Shown here piece after piece: positions 11,292-23,011 of a stretch of 64,000 nucleotides of DNA (position 1 is its first letter; every line of letters starts with the position of its first letter). Position numbers and translations under genes: made by a program. The notes beneath the pieces are model-generated. The model was given only the letters and a program-made list of their open reading frames with translations. It made no database searches and was not told the origin of the DNA. The stretch comes from Ustilaginoidea virens (taxonomy: Eukaryota > Ascomycota > Sordariomycetes > Hypocreales > Clavicipitaceae): NCBI RefSeq assembly GCF_000687475.1, contig NC_057317.1, positions 4,216,501-4,280,500 of the forward strand, written 5' to 3'.

Positions 11292-14200
11292 GGTCCCTTC
11301 CCTCCCTTGTTTGCAGAAAGTTGCGCTTTTCCGTTGTCGCCGAGATCTGACTCGAGCCCGTCGATGAGGCTGTGGATATTTTCAAACCTTCAATTCAAGA
11401 CGCAGCACGGCAATGTTTGATTGTATGTATGTGTCCGTATTATACGTGGTTTCAGTCCCTTGCACTGCAGCCACTCAAGATAGGACGTACAGTACAGGCA
11501 CGACGAATCGGCTGGTGTCCAAGACGGCTGCCGTTGGAAATTGGCACCGAAATCAATGACTCCGCCTACCTACCGAGTACCTAATGCTTTCAACCAGCAG
11601 CAATGCTTATTGCCGTGTTGCGACGTACGCGACGAGATAAGGTTATCAAACGGATCATGTTCCCATGGCTGGCATTTGTTCGCCGACTCAGATGGGACTC
11701 AAAATCCCGGCATGGAGTAACAAGTAGTAAGGACTGCGCCGTTGGGGGCATCTAGAAAATCCTAGCGCAGCCCGGTCTTGTCAACTCACCCTCCTCGCGA
11801 TACGATCCGCCTATGCCACTCGTTCTGTTACCACAAGCTCCACATGTACGGACACTCGTCGTACCAGAGCAAACCCAGGTTCACATGGCCCAGCTGAATA
11901 TTCCGGCTCTGCTCAAGGTTCGTCGAAGCAGCAAATGATGAATCCCTTCAGAAGTCCCACCAACCCCCGCCGCCCGATTGGATCCGGACCTGCAAAGTAA
12001 TAAATATCAGACCTGAAGCAGTGCGGATGCGCGGTCCCTGGGTAAAATCTGACAAACAGGTTGTTGCGTTGTTGCAGCATGATCGTCCACCAATGTCCCG
12101 TCCCATAACCAGCCTGAGGCCAGGGGACTTGTCAGGCTGAACCCGGTACCTTGCTTGGTTGGTACTGTACCTCAATACAAGGCGAGCCTGTAACTTGGAG
12201 TCGCGGGCATACATAGCGCCCGCAAACAAAGTAGAAGAAGCTGAAAATCTGGACAGAAAAAGAGCGGTGGGCGAGTAGGCAAAAGATTTCGTACGAAAAC
12301 TAATGCGGAGTACGGAGCACATCCGTAACGAACCAGACGCTCAACCATCGGTACACTTTAGTGCTAGGTACCTACCTACCTAACCTTACCTACCTCCTAC
12401 TTGCAAGGTCGGGGGTTGTTGGAAGTGGCGACGGAAGTTTCTCCCAGACGACGCCCTGGTCGGCGACTGCAGGTACAGTAGTATTGACTTATCACTGTAC
12501 GTAAGGTCAATAAGGCTGGGGTACCTAAACCTAGCAGTTCACGCTTCCAATGCAGAGTCTGGTTGAATGAAAACATTGAATTGTACGCAATGATATTAAT
12601 CGCACCACACATTTGTTGATGCTGCAGCAGTATCCCCACTTATGTATTGGTTATATCTTTTAATAGCATGTATTTCTTTCCATCAGTCTACATCTTCGAA
12701 GCAACACGCTCGTGTTTCAAAAGCCTCAAGCGGCCAAGCATCAAGGACAGCTGTCCAAGACGCAGAGCCTCTTCTTTTCTTTCTTTTTTTTTTTTTTGTC
12801 TCTCTTTTTTTTTCGCCGACAACTCCAACGGGGGCGTCCGATCCAAGCGCAATACGGTGTTGCCAATGCGATTTGCGTCGATGAAGCAGCCCCAGCTCCG
12901 ATCTCCCCGAGTAATGGTGGGTTGCATCCATGGCATCCATGGCCTGGTTTTCCTTGGCTACTTTGATTGATTGCTCGGGCAGTCAGGGCGGCGAGCACGT
13001 CGCTGCTCCGGAATGGTTAGTGATCGTCTCGACAGAGCAAGGATGCAAAGTCATAAACACGCCAGGCTCGGCAACTCTTGGCCTACTCACCCGACTTGCT
13101 CCACGATCCGAGCCATTGCTTCTAGATCGCTCCTTTCCAGTTTGAACAGGTGGCTGGAATTATTCCGCCTCGCTCAAAGCGAAATCTGATCATGCCTCTG
13201 CTTGCACACAAAGTTCGAAACAAGGTACTCCGTATACTATACGACCTTCATTTCCGCACTCTGCCCTCTTGTTGCGTCAAGCTCAAATAGAGTCTTGAGA
13301 GCATGCAGCAGGGCTGACCTCGTCCCAGAAAATAAAGCCAAAGTAGGGCAAGTATCACCCCAACCTCTATCCTAACTCGGGAAGGTCCAACTGGGAAAGA
13401 AATGAAATGTCGAGTTGGTCTGCTCTGTCTGAATTCTGCCCGCCAGAGACTTCAATGATCCTTCCAGGAGGTAGCTGATAGTTAGGGCGTCCAATTGCCG
13501 CTGCCCTAGTCCCCCTTGGTTGAAGCCATGCGCTGGCGTTAGCCCACCCATCTCCTCTTAAAAGCAAAGTTTCGGTGACGGCGAACATGGTTCTTCAGCA
13601 GTTCAGCAGATAGCCAACTCATGGCTCCTTATTGGATCAAGCACTCTGGACTCACTGTCAAAGCCCGCCTCTAATAAACTAGCTCATATCCCTTCACAAC
13701 CCACCCACATCAATGCCTCGTGACTAAACAGGCACTGCGTTGCCCTGCAATTGCTGGGTGCTAGGCAGGGCTGTCAGTTTCGAACGAGTCAATTTTTACT
13801 TTTTTTTTTTTTTTTGGCCCTCACTCCGGTAAAAAGAAAACCCCATCAAGAGCAGCTATTTGACGCCTCATGCATAGACCGGGTTGGCTGTCAAAAATGA
13901 CGCCCTTTTTCTCTGTCTTGGAGGCTTGCATCCCAAGCCTGTAGCTTCCCGATCAAATGGCGACGCGTAAACCAAAAGTAAACAAAGCGGCTACCGCGTT
14001 CTGGCCCCGCCTAGCAACGGGACAGTAAGCCGCGGTGTCACGTGCAACTGTGCGCGTGATCTCACCAAGGCAAGCCCAGTGACACACACAACACATGCAT
14101 GCAAGTACTGCCACGTACTCGAGTATTGTGCTCAGCACAAGTCTTGTGTTCCTCTTCTGTCAATCGATGGGTTCTAGTCCTCGTTGACGCCGGAGCCATG

Positions 14201-14749
14201 TGGCATTCGGGTGAGGCGTCTGGCCTAGCTTCATTTTTGCTATGCCAGGTCCATATTTTATGTTTTCGGGAATTCCATGCAGTTCTTCTCTGCATGTTCT
14301 GCACATTGTACGTTTTGAAGATCATGTAATGTAACCTTGGTTTCTCTGGCATCGTCTGCCAAGAAGCTAGCCAGATGCTTTAATACCGTGTAGTATATCT
14401 GTTTCTTCGGGATGTGAGAGCATTTAACTGCAGATTCACTGCCGCACAACAGCGATGGAATTTAAAGGCCAAGGGCCCGCGATGTTCGTGCCGCATGATA
14501 AATGCATACCGACTGAGGGAACGAGAGCAGTTACTTCCCCGTACACGGAGTGCCGGAGTGCCGAAGTCTGGCGCCAAGTGGGGGTGGGGGTGGGGGTGGG
14601 GCTATTGATAGCAGCTTTTCACGATAAGGCGGCGGTGAACACCGGCAAAACATTTTTTTTGCCCTTGAGCTGATCATTCATCATTCTGAAATGTATGATT
14701 GAGAGGATAACCACCATTGGGAATTCGCGAGCTGCGCCAATAACGCAAC

Positions 14750-17700
14750 ATGGCTAAGAAAAGAAAGAGAAGTAATAAGGATGGGCAACATAACATCGCT
14801 TCTGGGCCTAAAAAGGCAAAAAAGGAACTAAATTCGCTCGACCTTTCCGCATATAGCAGCCCTACCCTCGAAGTGCGACCGTTTGTTGAGACGCCCACCG
14901 GTGAAGATAGAAGAAGAGAAGCAGTCTTGTACGAAATGCTCGGAAGCGAGATTCAATCTGAAAGAGACCAGGCCTCTGCCTGCATTATATCAAGTCTTCT
15001 CGAGAGCGATGGCGTCTCAGAAGCCGTTTTACAGAGACATCTCGGCCACCGCCTGTTTCGGGGCCTTGCGAGTAGTCGCAATGCATCTCGACTGGGGTTC
15101 AGCATCGTCATCACGGCGCTTCTGGAACAGTTATTCGACCGCAAAGAGCTCGCGAAAACAAAATATCCCGGTTTAACCTTTGACAAGACTCTCGAGCTTC
15201 TTGTGGAGAAGACGCGGATCGGGGGAAATGCTTCTGGACAAGAAGAGAGAGATCATGCCTATGGTCTCTTGTTTGGTCTTATGTGCTTCATTCAATCCAG
15301 AACTCCGTTTGAGGACACCACCAGGTTGAATGCTGTTCTGGACTTGCTGCTGCAACTGGGAAATAAAAGGATATGGATGCGACCAGAGTGTGGATGGGAG
15401 CTCGTCCGCGCTCTGGAGCAAATGAACGAGTCCGACGCCAAAGCTACATTGGTCAAAGTTGCCGAAGCTGGCATGGCTAAAACCCCGGAAGGAGTGGCGG
15501 CTTGGATTGTGACGCTTAACAGATATCCGAATCTGAAACCTCAGCCTTGGAAAAACCCGCTGTCCAGCAAATCACTCGCAGATCTGACGGCTGTTTTGAA
15601 GGAGAGCTTCAAAGACACGTCCAACTACCATAAAGAGGAACAAAGTGCCGCCAAGCATGCGTCATGGAATGCCCAGCTACATTTTGTCTGGGACTTGATA
15701 TTGAAACGTTTCCTTAGTGTTCAGAATAGCGATGCCGAAGACAGTTTTGATCAGTTTTGGAGTCGTGTCGTTGATGGTAAGTAATGAAAATCTACTACAA
15801 GGGAGACACACGACACTAACATCCTCGGTAGATGGACTGTTCTCTCGGCAAGCCACGGATGGGCAGAAGTTCAAAGGTTTTATGGTATTCCAAAAGATGC
15901 TCGCAGGTCTTGCTGAAGTGCCGTCCAAGCTGCAAGTGCTGTTCAGTCGAAACTTGATGTCTTGCTTATTGAATCAAGCTGCGAAAGAAGACCGCTATCT
16001 TCACCGAGCTGCGACAAAATCATTAAAGACCGTCGAAGCTGTGGTCTCGGAACACCCTGCACTGCTTGCTCCTGTTCTTAAGAACCTTCTGGGCAAAAAT
16101 GGAAGTTATACTCTTGACCAAAGAACAAACTGCAAGACTGCAAGCACTCTCCTGCAAAACGTCAACGAGCAAAACATGGCGGCGGTTTTAGCTGTGATTA
16201 AGCAACCGATGAAGACACTGAAGGACCAAGAACTTACCAAGGCCCAGCTTGTGGTGCGTACTTATATCGACTACCTAACGAAAATACTGCGCAAGTATGC
16301 CTTGAGTGCGCCAATACCGTCAGAAGACAGGGCGGCCGGTGGTGGACAAGTCTCATTCGGCACAGTATTGCAAGAACTTGCTAGCCTGGCCTATGCCCAA
16401 CCCACGGATCTTTCAAAGGAAATACTCACCGACCCGATACGAAAGTTGGCTCGTTCGGGCCTCGAGACGTCGCTTGCATCGCGGGCGAAATTTGCCCGCA
16501 GTAGCTTTGAGTTCAAGGAATTTACCGAGACGATGGTTGCTATGAACTCGAGCGTCTCAAATATGGCACCCGAAATCAAACAAGCTATTGATACTGGTCT
16601 TTTGCATATCAATAAGCTGTTGAAGAGCAACTTCAAGTCTCCAAAAGATGAGCAAATCGCCCATGTTTTAGCACTGCTTTATTCCATTTCGATATTTCAC
16701 CTGTGCAACGAGGAACCTGATGCGATGGACGTGCTTGAAGATCTGTCCCAGTTCTATGGCAGGCTCAACATCGGGCTTACAAAGGAGAAAAAAAAGAAAG
16801 GAACAGGGAAAGCTAAGCTAGAGGAAAGTCTGCAAGACGACAGCAGTTCCGAAGGCAGCTCCGAGCTGCTTGTTGAGATTATTCTCTCAATGGTCTCCAA
16901 ACCATCAAAGTTGATGCGAGAGGTCTCTTCTCAAGCGTTTCACGTCTTCACGAGCCAGTTATCTGCTGCCGGGCTACAACTCCTCACCGAGCCTCTCATT
17001 GCCGAAGAAAATGCGGCAGGACAGCAGGCGCTCTTTAATATCGATGACGATGCCATGGACATTGACATTGACAGCAATGTTTCCGACGCGGAGACGGCCG
17101 ATGTCGAGGACTCAGCCGACATGGCAAATGCTGATAATATCGAAGACGTCGAGGATGCGTCAGACTTTGAACTCGACCCCGGCATGGAGTTTGTTGGTCT
17201 CGGGGGCGACGACGAGTCAGAAGAGGGTGACAAGGAGGTGCTAAACACAAGAGGTGAATGGCAGAATCCAGAGGAGTTGGACAGCATCCTGGGCAAAATC
17301 CTGGATAGCCACCGCCTCGATAAGGATGCCGAAGCCGAAACATCAGAGGATGAAGGCGACATGTCCGATTCGCAAATGTTTGCTCTCGATGAACAACTTT
17401 CCGCTGCCATTGCACCGCACATCAAAGCCAACAAGCCAGATAGCAGGAAACTCAAACTGGAAGCCAAGCAGTCCGTCGTCAACTTCAAACACCGAATCCT
17501 GGACCTGCTCGAGGTCTACATGAAGAACGAGCCCCTCAACCAGCACACGTTCCGACTGCTCGTGCCTCTTCTGAGGCTCATGCGAACCACCTCCACCAAA
17601 CCGCTGGCCAGCCGAGCGGTCAGCATGATTCTCGCCCATCGAAAACACCTCGACAAGGCACGATCTGAAGCTCGAGCCGCCGGCCGAGGCAAGACCGGCC

Positions 17701-18017
17701 AGAGCGGCGCGGCGAAGGAGGATCGGGATGACGAGGCGTTCTTGTCCATCCTGGAGGAGATCCACGCAGAGGCGTTTGAGGACCAATCTGGCGAGTATGC
17801 CAGAGCAGCAAGTTCCGCTGGCTTGGCTGTGGCGACGGCCGTTCTCGAGAGAAGCGCCGACAATTTCGACTCGGTTGTCGACGTGTATGCGAGAACGCTG
17901 AAGGCCTTGGCGCGCGGGAAGCGCAAGTGGCAGAAGCGCTTCATCGTTGACTGGGTCGACTGGTGTCAGGAGCATGCGACGCCGGTCATGCAGGAACACG
18001 GGGACGGGACTGTCTGA
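14750..18017 (+). CDS. POL5: Pol5/Mybbp1a family (DNA polymerase phi), nucleolar rRNA-synthesis factor
   Basis: Pol5 is nucleolar and needed for rRNA production and pre-60S assembly; despite its name it is not an active polymerase. Model: join(14750..15776,15832..18017), 1,070 aa. The 55-bp intron (GTAAGT..CTAAC..TAG) joins ..SRVVD/DGLFSRQ in frame. The N-terminus MAKKRKRSNK is a basic nuclear signal. The bulk is helical repeat sequence typical of DNA_pol_phi proteins (LGHRLFRGLASSRNASRLGFSIVITALL). An acidic segment rich in Asp/Glu lies at about residues 745-840, as in the family. The C-terminus contains RGKRKWQKRFIVDWVDWCQEH. It converges with the proteasome alpha-7 gene. The length fits the family. 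Confidence 0.87.
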
Positions 18018-18691
18018 GAACACGGAGGCCGTGGGCCTCGGGCGTGGGTGGCGATGGGGTCTGCCTGCTTCACATTCCACATGCTGGAGAGTCAAACTCG
18101 GACAAAAGTCAACTCGTTGGCTGCTGTCGGGGAACTCTGTCCACGTTTGTGTTCAGACATCCATTCCCGAGGCGAGAGCCCTTGTCGGGTCATTCTGACG
18201 CCGGAGAGAAGGGCTGGCGCCTGCGAAGCTGTACATGTGTTCGTTCTGTAGCAACTTGAATTCAAACATGCCGCTGTTTTATTGCATGGAGAAAACGCCA
18301 CATACCGCAGACTATCGCTGGTTGAAACTCTGTTTTGGTCAAGTCTTCTTTGCTGCCGCGGAAAAGGCAGTTTGCAACATAAATACCCGGCCAGGCAACG
18401 GGGCAAGGAGTATGGCAACGAGGCCAAAAGTCGACTTCTGCCAAGCACGTATGCCTGCGTCTCCTTCAAGCCAAGCTTGTCTTTCCCGCCAATGTCAGAA
18501 ACCAGTCTCTTGTAGGGGACCGAAACGCACTGGCATGTTGGCTCATCTATTCCTTTTGCCTCCCATCATTGACGAGGCATTGTCCTATGAACCTGGCGTC
18601 GTGGTAGTACAAGTGCCCCTCGCTCGGCGTGATGAGAAAGCCCGATACGATATCATCTGCCGGTCTCCCCTCCTTCAATATTCCGCGCTCT
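18018..18691. other. Convergent 3' region between POL5 and PRE10
   Basis: A 674-bp gap between two converging genes. It should contain both 3' UTRs and polyadenylation sites. No gene-like frame, repeat or structured element stood out. Confidence 0.5.
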
Positions 18692-19799
18692 CTACTCTTC
18701 CATCACGTCATCGTCCTTTTTGTCATTGTCATTGTCATCGTCATCCTCTGAGTCATCCTCTGCTTTTGCTAATCTCTCGGCTTCTTCTCTCAGCTCCCGG
18801 GGGACCTCGACATGACGACCCTTGGTCGGCCCGTCCACGCCACTGATCCAAGTCATTTCCAACTCAAAGTCCTTGTTATTATTATCCTTTTGGGCGACGT
18901 AAATGATTCTGGCCGCTTGCTTGACAGCTTCTTCCAGCGTCATAGTCTCGGACTGCAGGTCAAGCTTTTCCAGCTCGGCCTTGGCGGCCTGGCGGCCCTT
19001 GCCAGTCGCAGCGCCGTAATAGCCCCAGTACAGACCGCTCGGCTCAATCATGTACAGAAACGGCCCGCCGTGTTTGCCTGGTACTTTACCACCGGCACCG
19101 CAATCGGGACCAGAACCAACCTCTCCGTCGACAGGAGTCTCTTCTGATGTATCGACGCCTCCGACAATAGCAGTGATGCCGAACGGCCGGACGGATCCGT
19201 ACATGGTGTATGCCTGGAGGTAGCTGCCCATTCGGGATGCGAGATCGGCTGTGGGGATGGGAGTTTTGAAGTTTTGCCGCCAGCTCTGGGACTCGTCGCG
19301 AGCGCGGTCGACAAAATGGCGGCCGTCTGGGACCATTCCTGAGTAAACCTGGAGTGTTATGTATATGGCTGATTAGCACACGAAAGGGCAAGGGCAGTGT
19401 ACAACCAACCATTGGGGAATGGGGAAACAGAAAAAAAAAGGAATCAAAAGAAGTCGTCGGCACATACAACGCCGACATGGCTATCAACGGAGGCGATCCG
19501 TTTGTTCGCGCCAGCCTTCAGCAACTTTGATGTCACCACCTTTTCAACCGCCAGAACAACTCCGTCTTTACATCGGATGCCGATTGAGGTTCCGCCATTC
19601 TCTACAGCCTTGAAGGCATATTCCACCTGGAAGTTTCTGCCATCGGGTGAAAAGATGGAGTTGAGAAGATCGTAACCCGTGCCTATCGATGTCTGCGTCC
19701 CGGGGAAACGGAGCTGTCGTTAGCTGACTTTTCCAACGGAGCCTGGGCCCATGCAAGCATGCTCAGCCACCAAAGGCAAGAGAGTGCTGCACCTACCAT
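18692..19799 (-). CDS. PRE10: 20S proteasome subunit alpha-7 (Pre10/PSMA3)
   Basis: Outer-ring alpha subunit of the 20S proteasome core. Model: complement(join(18692..19348,19468..19692,19797..19799)), 294 aa. The first coding exon is only the ATG, followed by GTAGGT and a 104-bp intron; exon 2 opens [31 protein letters not shown] plus SPDGR-x-FQVEYA is the alpha-7 signature at the alpha-ring N-terminus. Exon 3 begins [17 protein letters not shown] and contains [24 protein letters not shown]. The C-terminal tail is very acidic with interspersed Lys ([13 protein letters not shown]), the KEKE-like tail of this subunit. The alternative is another alpha subunit, but GTGYD and the tail argue against it. 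Confidence 0.92.
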
Positions 19800-21619
19800 A
19801 TTGCCAGTGCGGTCGCCTCAGACCTGAGTCGCTGCTTATAGACGAAAGAAGGCAAGGCGTGCTTCGAATTGGGCAAGATTGAGAGAGGGCGGCAGCGGGC
19901 GTGCGGGCGTGCGGGTTGGATGGAGGAGCTCCAGGAAACTAGCACAAGTCGATTGAGCAAGCATGTAGTACTAGGTGATGGGTAATAGGCAGCCTAAGCT
20001 GCGTACCGCGTTTACTATGTGGTTGGCTGTCAGGGAGGGCGTTGTTGCCTGCCTGAGGCGTCGATTTAGCCGCGGGGGCCACTTGTAGCATCAGCCACAG
20101 AGGCTGAGGCTGAGGCTGAGGCTGAGGCCTAGTGGCTGGGTTCTTATGACGGGTTGTGGCTGGGTTCGCCAGACATCGCTTCCGGCTCTGACACGTGACT
20201 CAACTGACAGGTACTTAGAAACTGGCGCAATAGCTGTAGGTTAATCACACCATCATCCATCATCGCGTATCATTATAATCCAGCCCGAGACTTTCTGAAA
20301 CAGGCGTGGCTGCGTCACACAGCCGTTTCTGTGCCTCGTTTGTTCAAGCAAGTGACAGCCAGGATCAACCCACTGCTCTCGGAGGCACTGGAAACTGCGG
20401 GTTTCAGGTCACCTTGAATCACTGCAAGATCGGGAATCGGAGGCGTTCAACGGGTAAGTACCGTACCTGTGTTCTTCTGCCCCAGATTGAGCGGACGCAA
20501 GTAATTCTGCATCGCAGCGACCAACATCTAGAAAGCCCTCCAGCCCTCCCGGGGAATGGTTGTTGCCTACCCAATGCATGGAAATACACCTTATGACCGC
20601 CACTTCTAGAACTCCAAAACTCCCAGTATTTTGATATGGTCTAGTCCCCTAGCTCACTTTTCGCCACTTTTCGCAGGTCTCATGACCAGGTATCAAATTT
20701 GCCCCAAGCCTCGCTGGAATACTTTATATGTTTTGGTAACCGTGTTAAGTCTTGCCTTATCTTAATGGGTTTTTTATTTTTATTTTTATTTTTATTTTTA
20801 TGTTTATTTCATTTTTTACGGACACAATGCTAGTATCTCGTTCCGTCTGTGCTCATTGGCTTGAACAAAATGAGTCAAATGTCGCCTTCCGTGGCGCGGC
20901 GCACTGGCGTAGTTGCATCTCGTGACTCTGGGCGTTCTGGAACCCCGAGCCCCGAAGGCCCCGCCCATCTTCCCCCCCCCATGCCCAAATCGCCCGTGCT
21001 GACCCGCCTATAAACCGAGGAAGGAAGACAAGGGGGGAGGGGAAGGCGCGACGTGACGTGCCAGGTGGCGGAACTGTAATCGTCAGACCGATCAGACGCA
21101 CATGCAACTTTGTCCGCTGCACCTTCTCACTACATTCGCGCGTCTGGGATTTAATTACAGTAGAATAGCCGAAATATACTTTTCCAGTTCAAATATCGTC
21201 TTCGTCATCTAACTACCTCTTGAATCAAGACACAAACCGACGTCGAGAGAAGCATCTTTTCACACTCGTCCCACATTCTGCTTGATACCCAACTGCATAT
21301 CGACCCAACCGATATCTCGCTTGAGCTAGAGGCCACGGTCGCTCCCTGCAATTTAACCTCGCTCGCTGAGAGGGCCAAGAAAAAAGGAGAAAGTGACTAT
21401 AAATTCAAGATTCCTTGCTCTTCTCACTCATTCAATCAGCTGTTTTGAGAAGACAGCAAGTCGAATCATTGAGCCTAGCACCGTAGCTGATCGCTTTGGC
21501 AGCCTTTCACACAAATAAGCACTCGATATCTTTTGCACACCTTTAATCAAGGTACGAGAGCTAGCTTGGGGCCTTTCTCCAAGACACAGAGCGTTCGAGG
21601 CTGAAGTTTTCTGCAGACC
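19800..21619. other. Divergent intergenic region upstream of PRE10 and the 21620 gene
   Basis: About 1.8 kb. It contains GAGGCT tandem units (about 20099-20129), a TTTTTA pentamer/hexamer repeat (about 20769-20816), a GC-rich block around 20940-21060 and a CCTATAAAC TATA-like sequence near 21006. The stretch 21180-21600 is pyrimidine- and CAA-rich, like a long fungal 5' leader for the gene at 21620. No protein gene was supported. Confidence 0.5.
20769..20816. repeat. (TTTTTA)n AT-rich microsatellite
   Basis: About 48 bp of imperfect TTTTTA units, degrading into TTTATTTCATTTTTT. It lies between PRE10 and the 21620 gene and is a simple-sequence repeat with no further features. Confidence 0.6.
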
Positions 21620-22489
21620 ATGGTTTCTGTCCAACCGGGAATGCCCGGCACTTCTCAGCAGGCCCAGGAAGACCTTGCCAGCCTCTTCTCCCGTAGTCTG
21701 ACTTTCAACCCCGACTCTCGCTCACCCGTCGTCCCGAAGGAGACGACCCGGCAGGAATCGGTCATACCTGTGCCCACTGCTCCCACTCAATCTATTGTAT
21801 ATTCAATCTCGCAGCATTACAACCATTCCGCCCATGTTGCACGACTTGATTCTCAACCCTTGGACAACAGGTCGCACTCGCAACCCCAGCGCCCTTCCTC
21901 GGAACCTCCTCAGAGCGACATCTCTTCAACAGAGGAAGTTTTGCGCAGCTATGGCTTCAACCCTGCTATTTTCACACCCTCACAACTGCAACTATTCCGC
22001 ACAGCCGACGGATCTCAAAAGCTGCGGCTTTTGGAGTTGTGGAGCATCTGTCCGCCGAACAAGGCGGAAGATATTCCTGCCTTGGCATGGAGCAGCACAT
22101 CTCTAGACCAGGAAGAACAGATGGCACGGATGCGGTATGAACTTCAACAGAACCCAATCATGAGCCTAGACGGAACTCCCATTCAATCCGAGAATGGTGG
22201 GTGGACCCAACAAGGCATTGCTCCCGAGACAGAACCATACATGTCCTCCGGATACGAAGAGTTAATGCGACGAGAGTACGGGCGTCAAGCGCATGACGAC
22301 GTTTCTAGGAGTGTCCATAGCCATTTCGGAAATGCCTTGAGCAGGAACAACTACTCCCGAGCCACTGATCCAGTCTACAAAGGATCCGATTATGAAATAC
22401 AGCAGCAGCAGCTGAAAATGGCGGTTCAGTATGGCGCATTGGAGCGCTTCAGAGCCGGCAGTATGGAGGTGGATGCTATGGACATGTAA
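21620..22489 (+). CDS. Unidentified single-exon protein, 289 aa, disordered N-terminal half
   Basis: I do not recognise this protein. The frame is uninterrupted, begins at the first ATG after a long CT-rich leader, and has balanced codon use, so I think it is real. Residues 1-95 are Ser/Pro/Gln-rich and likely disordered. A more ordered block follows at about 100-160 (STEEVLRSYGFNPAIFTPSQ, LFRTADGSQKLRLLELWSIC). The C-terminal part repeats Gln and acidic residues (MRYELQQNPIM, YEELMRREYGRQ) and ends in EVDAMDM. No signal peptide, membrane segment or cysteine cluster is visible. It converges with RNA1. Nothing in the context indicates a role. Confidence 0.65.
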   Translation: MVSVQPGMPGTSQQAQEDLASLFSRSLTFNPDSRSPVVPKETTRQESVIPVPTAPTQSIVYSISQHYNHSAHVARLDSQPLDNRSHSQPQRPSSEPPQSDISSTEEVLRSYGFNPAIFTPSQLQLFRTADGSQKLRLLELWSICPPNKAEDIPALAWSSTSLDQEEQMARMRYELQQNPIMSLDGTPIQSENGGWTQQGIAPETEPYMSSGYEELMRREYGRQAHDDVSRSVHSHFGNALSRNNYSRATDPVYKGSDYEIQQQQLKMAVQYGALERFRAGSMEVDAMDM

Positions 22490-23011
22490 GCTCCAGAGGT
22501 GCAAACTCAGGTCCTTGACTACGTTTGGCTCCCATGCCTTAGACTACGCATATATAGGTTGAGAAGTTGTTGTGGACAGTTTTTCTTTCCCTCTGTTGAG
22601 AACGGCTTAATCATAACACCGAAGAAAAAGATGCCTGGGGAAGGTCATGGTATTGAGAAGGCCGTGCTGGATGGGCTGAGACATTTACCTTATTCCATGT
22701 TCAATCCTTGCCTTCCTCATCACCCCCCCCCTTTTCTGTAAGCGTCAATATCGAGGCTAACGCAGAGTCTTAGAACCTGGGCTCAAGATTATCCAGACGA
22801 GGTACGTGGCTAGAAGACTTCCCCCAAGACTGAAACAGTCACACCAACTTCAAGTACTCCCCCCTCCCAGTACCATTACGTCTCCTCATTCCCCAGTAGC
22901 GCCGAGACATTACAAATGCTTTTCCTCCCCAAAGGCAACGTCACGACCTTTCAAGGTGTAGTCTATGCAAGTGGACAAGTCCGGTGTTCAAAAAGAGCAT
23001 GCTATCCGTAA
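22490..23011. other. Convergent 3' region before RNA1
   Basis: A 522-bp gap between converging genes, including a short C-run at about 22727-22735. It presumably holds the two 3' UTRs. No gene is seen. Confidence 0.5.

Larger units (their letters stand above)
8218..14749. other. 6.5-kb gene-poor region between cdc25 and POL5
   Basis: The largest gene-free stretch in the window. It contains only short open frames without recognisable motifs, plus poly-T runs (11270-11291, about 12783-12798 and 13799-13815). Other contents are a CCCCCGT-type repeat (9476-9497), tandem AGCCATG units (about 10617-10641), a dense TACCTAGGTACCTA cluster (9871-10008) and TACTCCGTAC motifs. No transposase, reverse transcriptase, tRNA or long terminal repeat was recognised. 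It may hold the cdc25 upstream control region, non-coding RNAs or decayed repeats. Confidence 0.5.
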
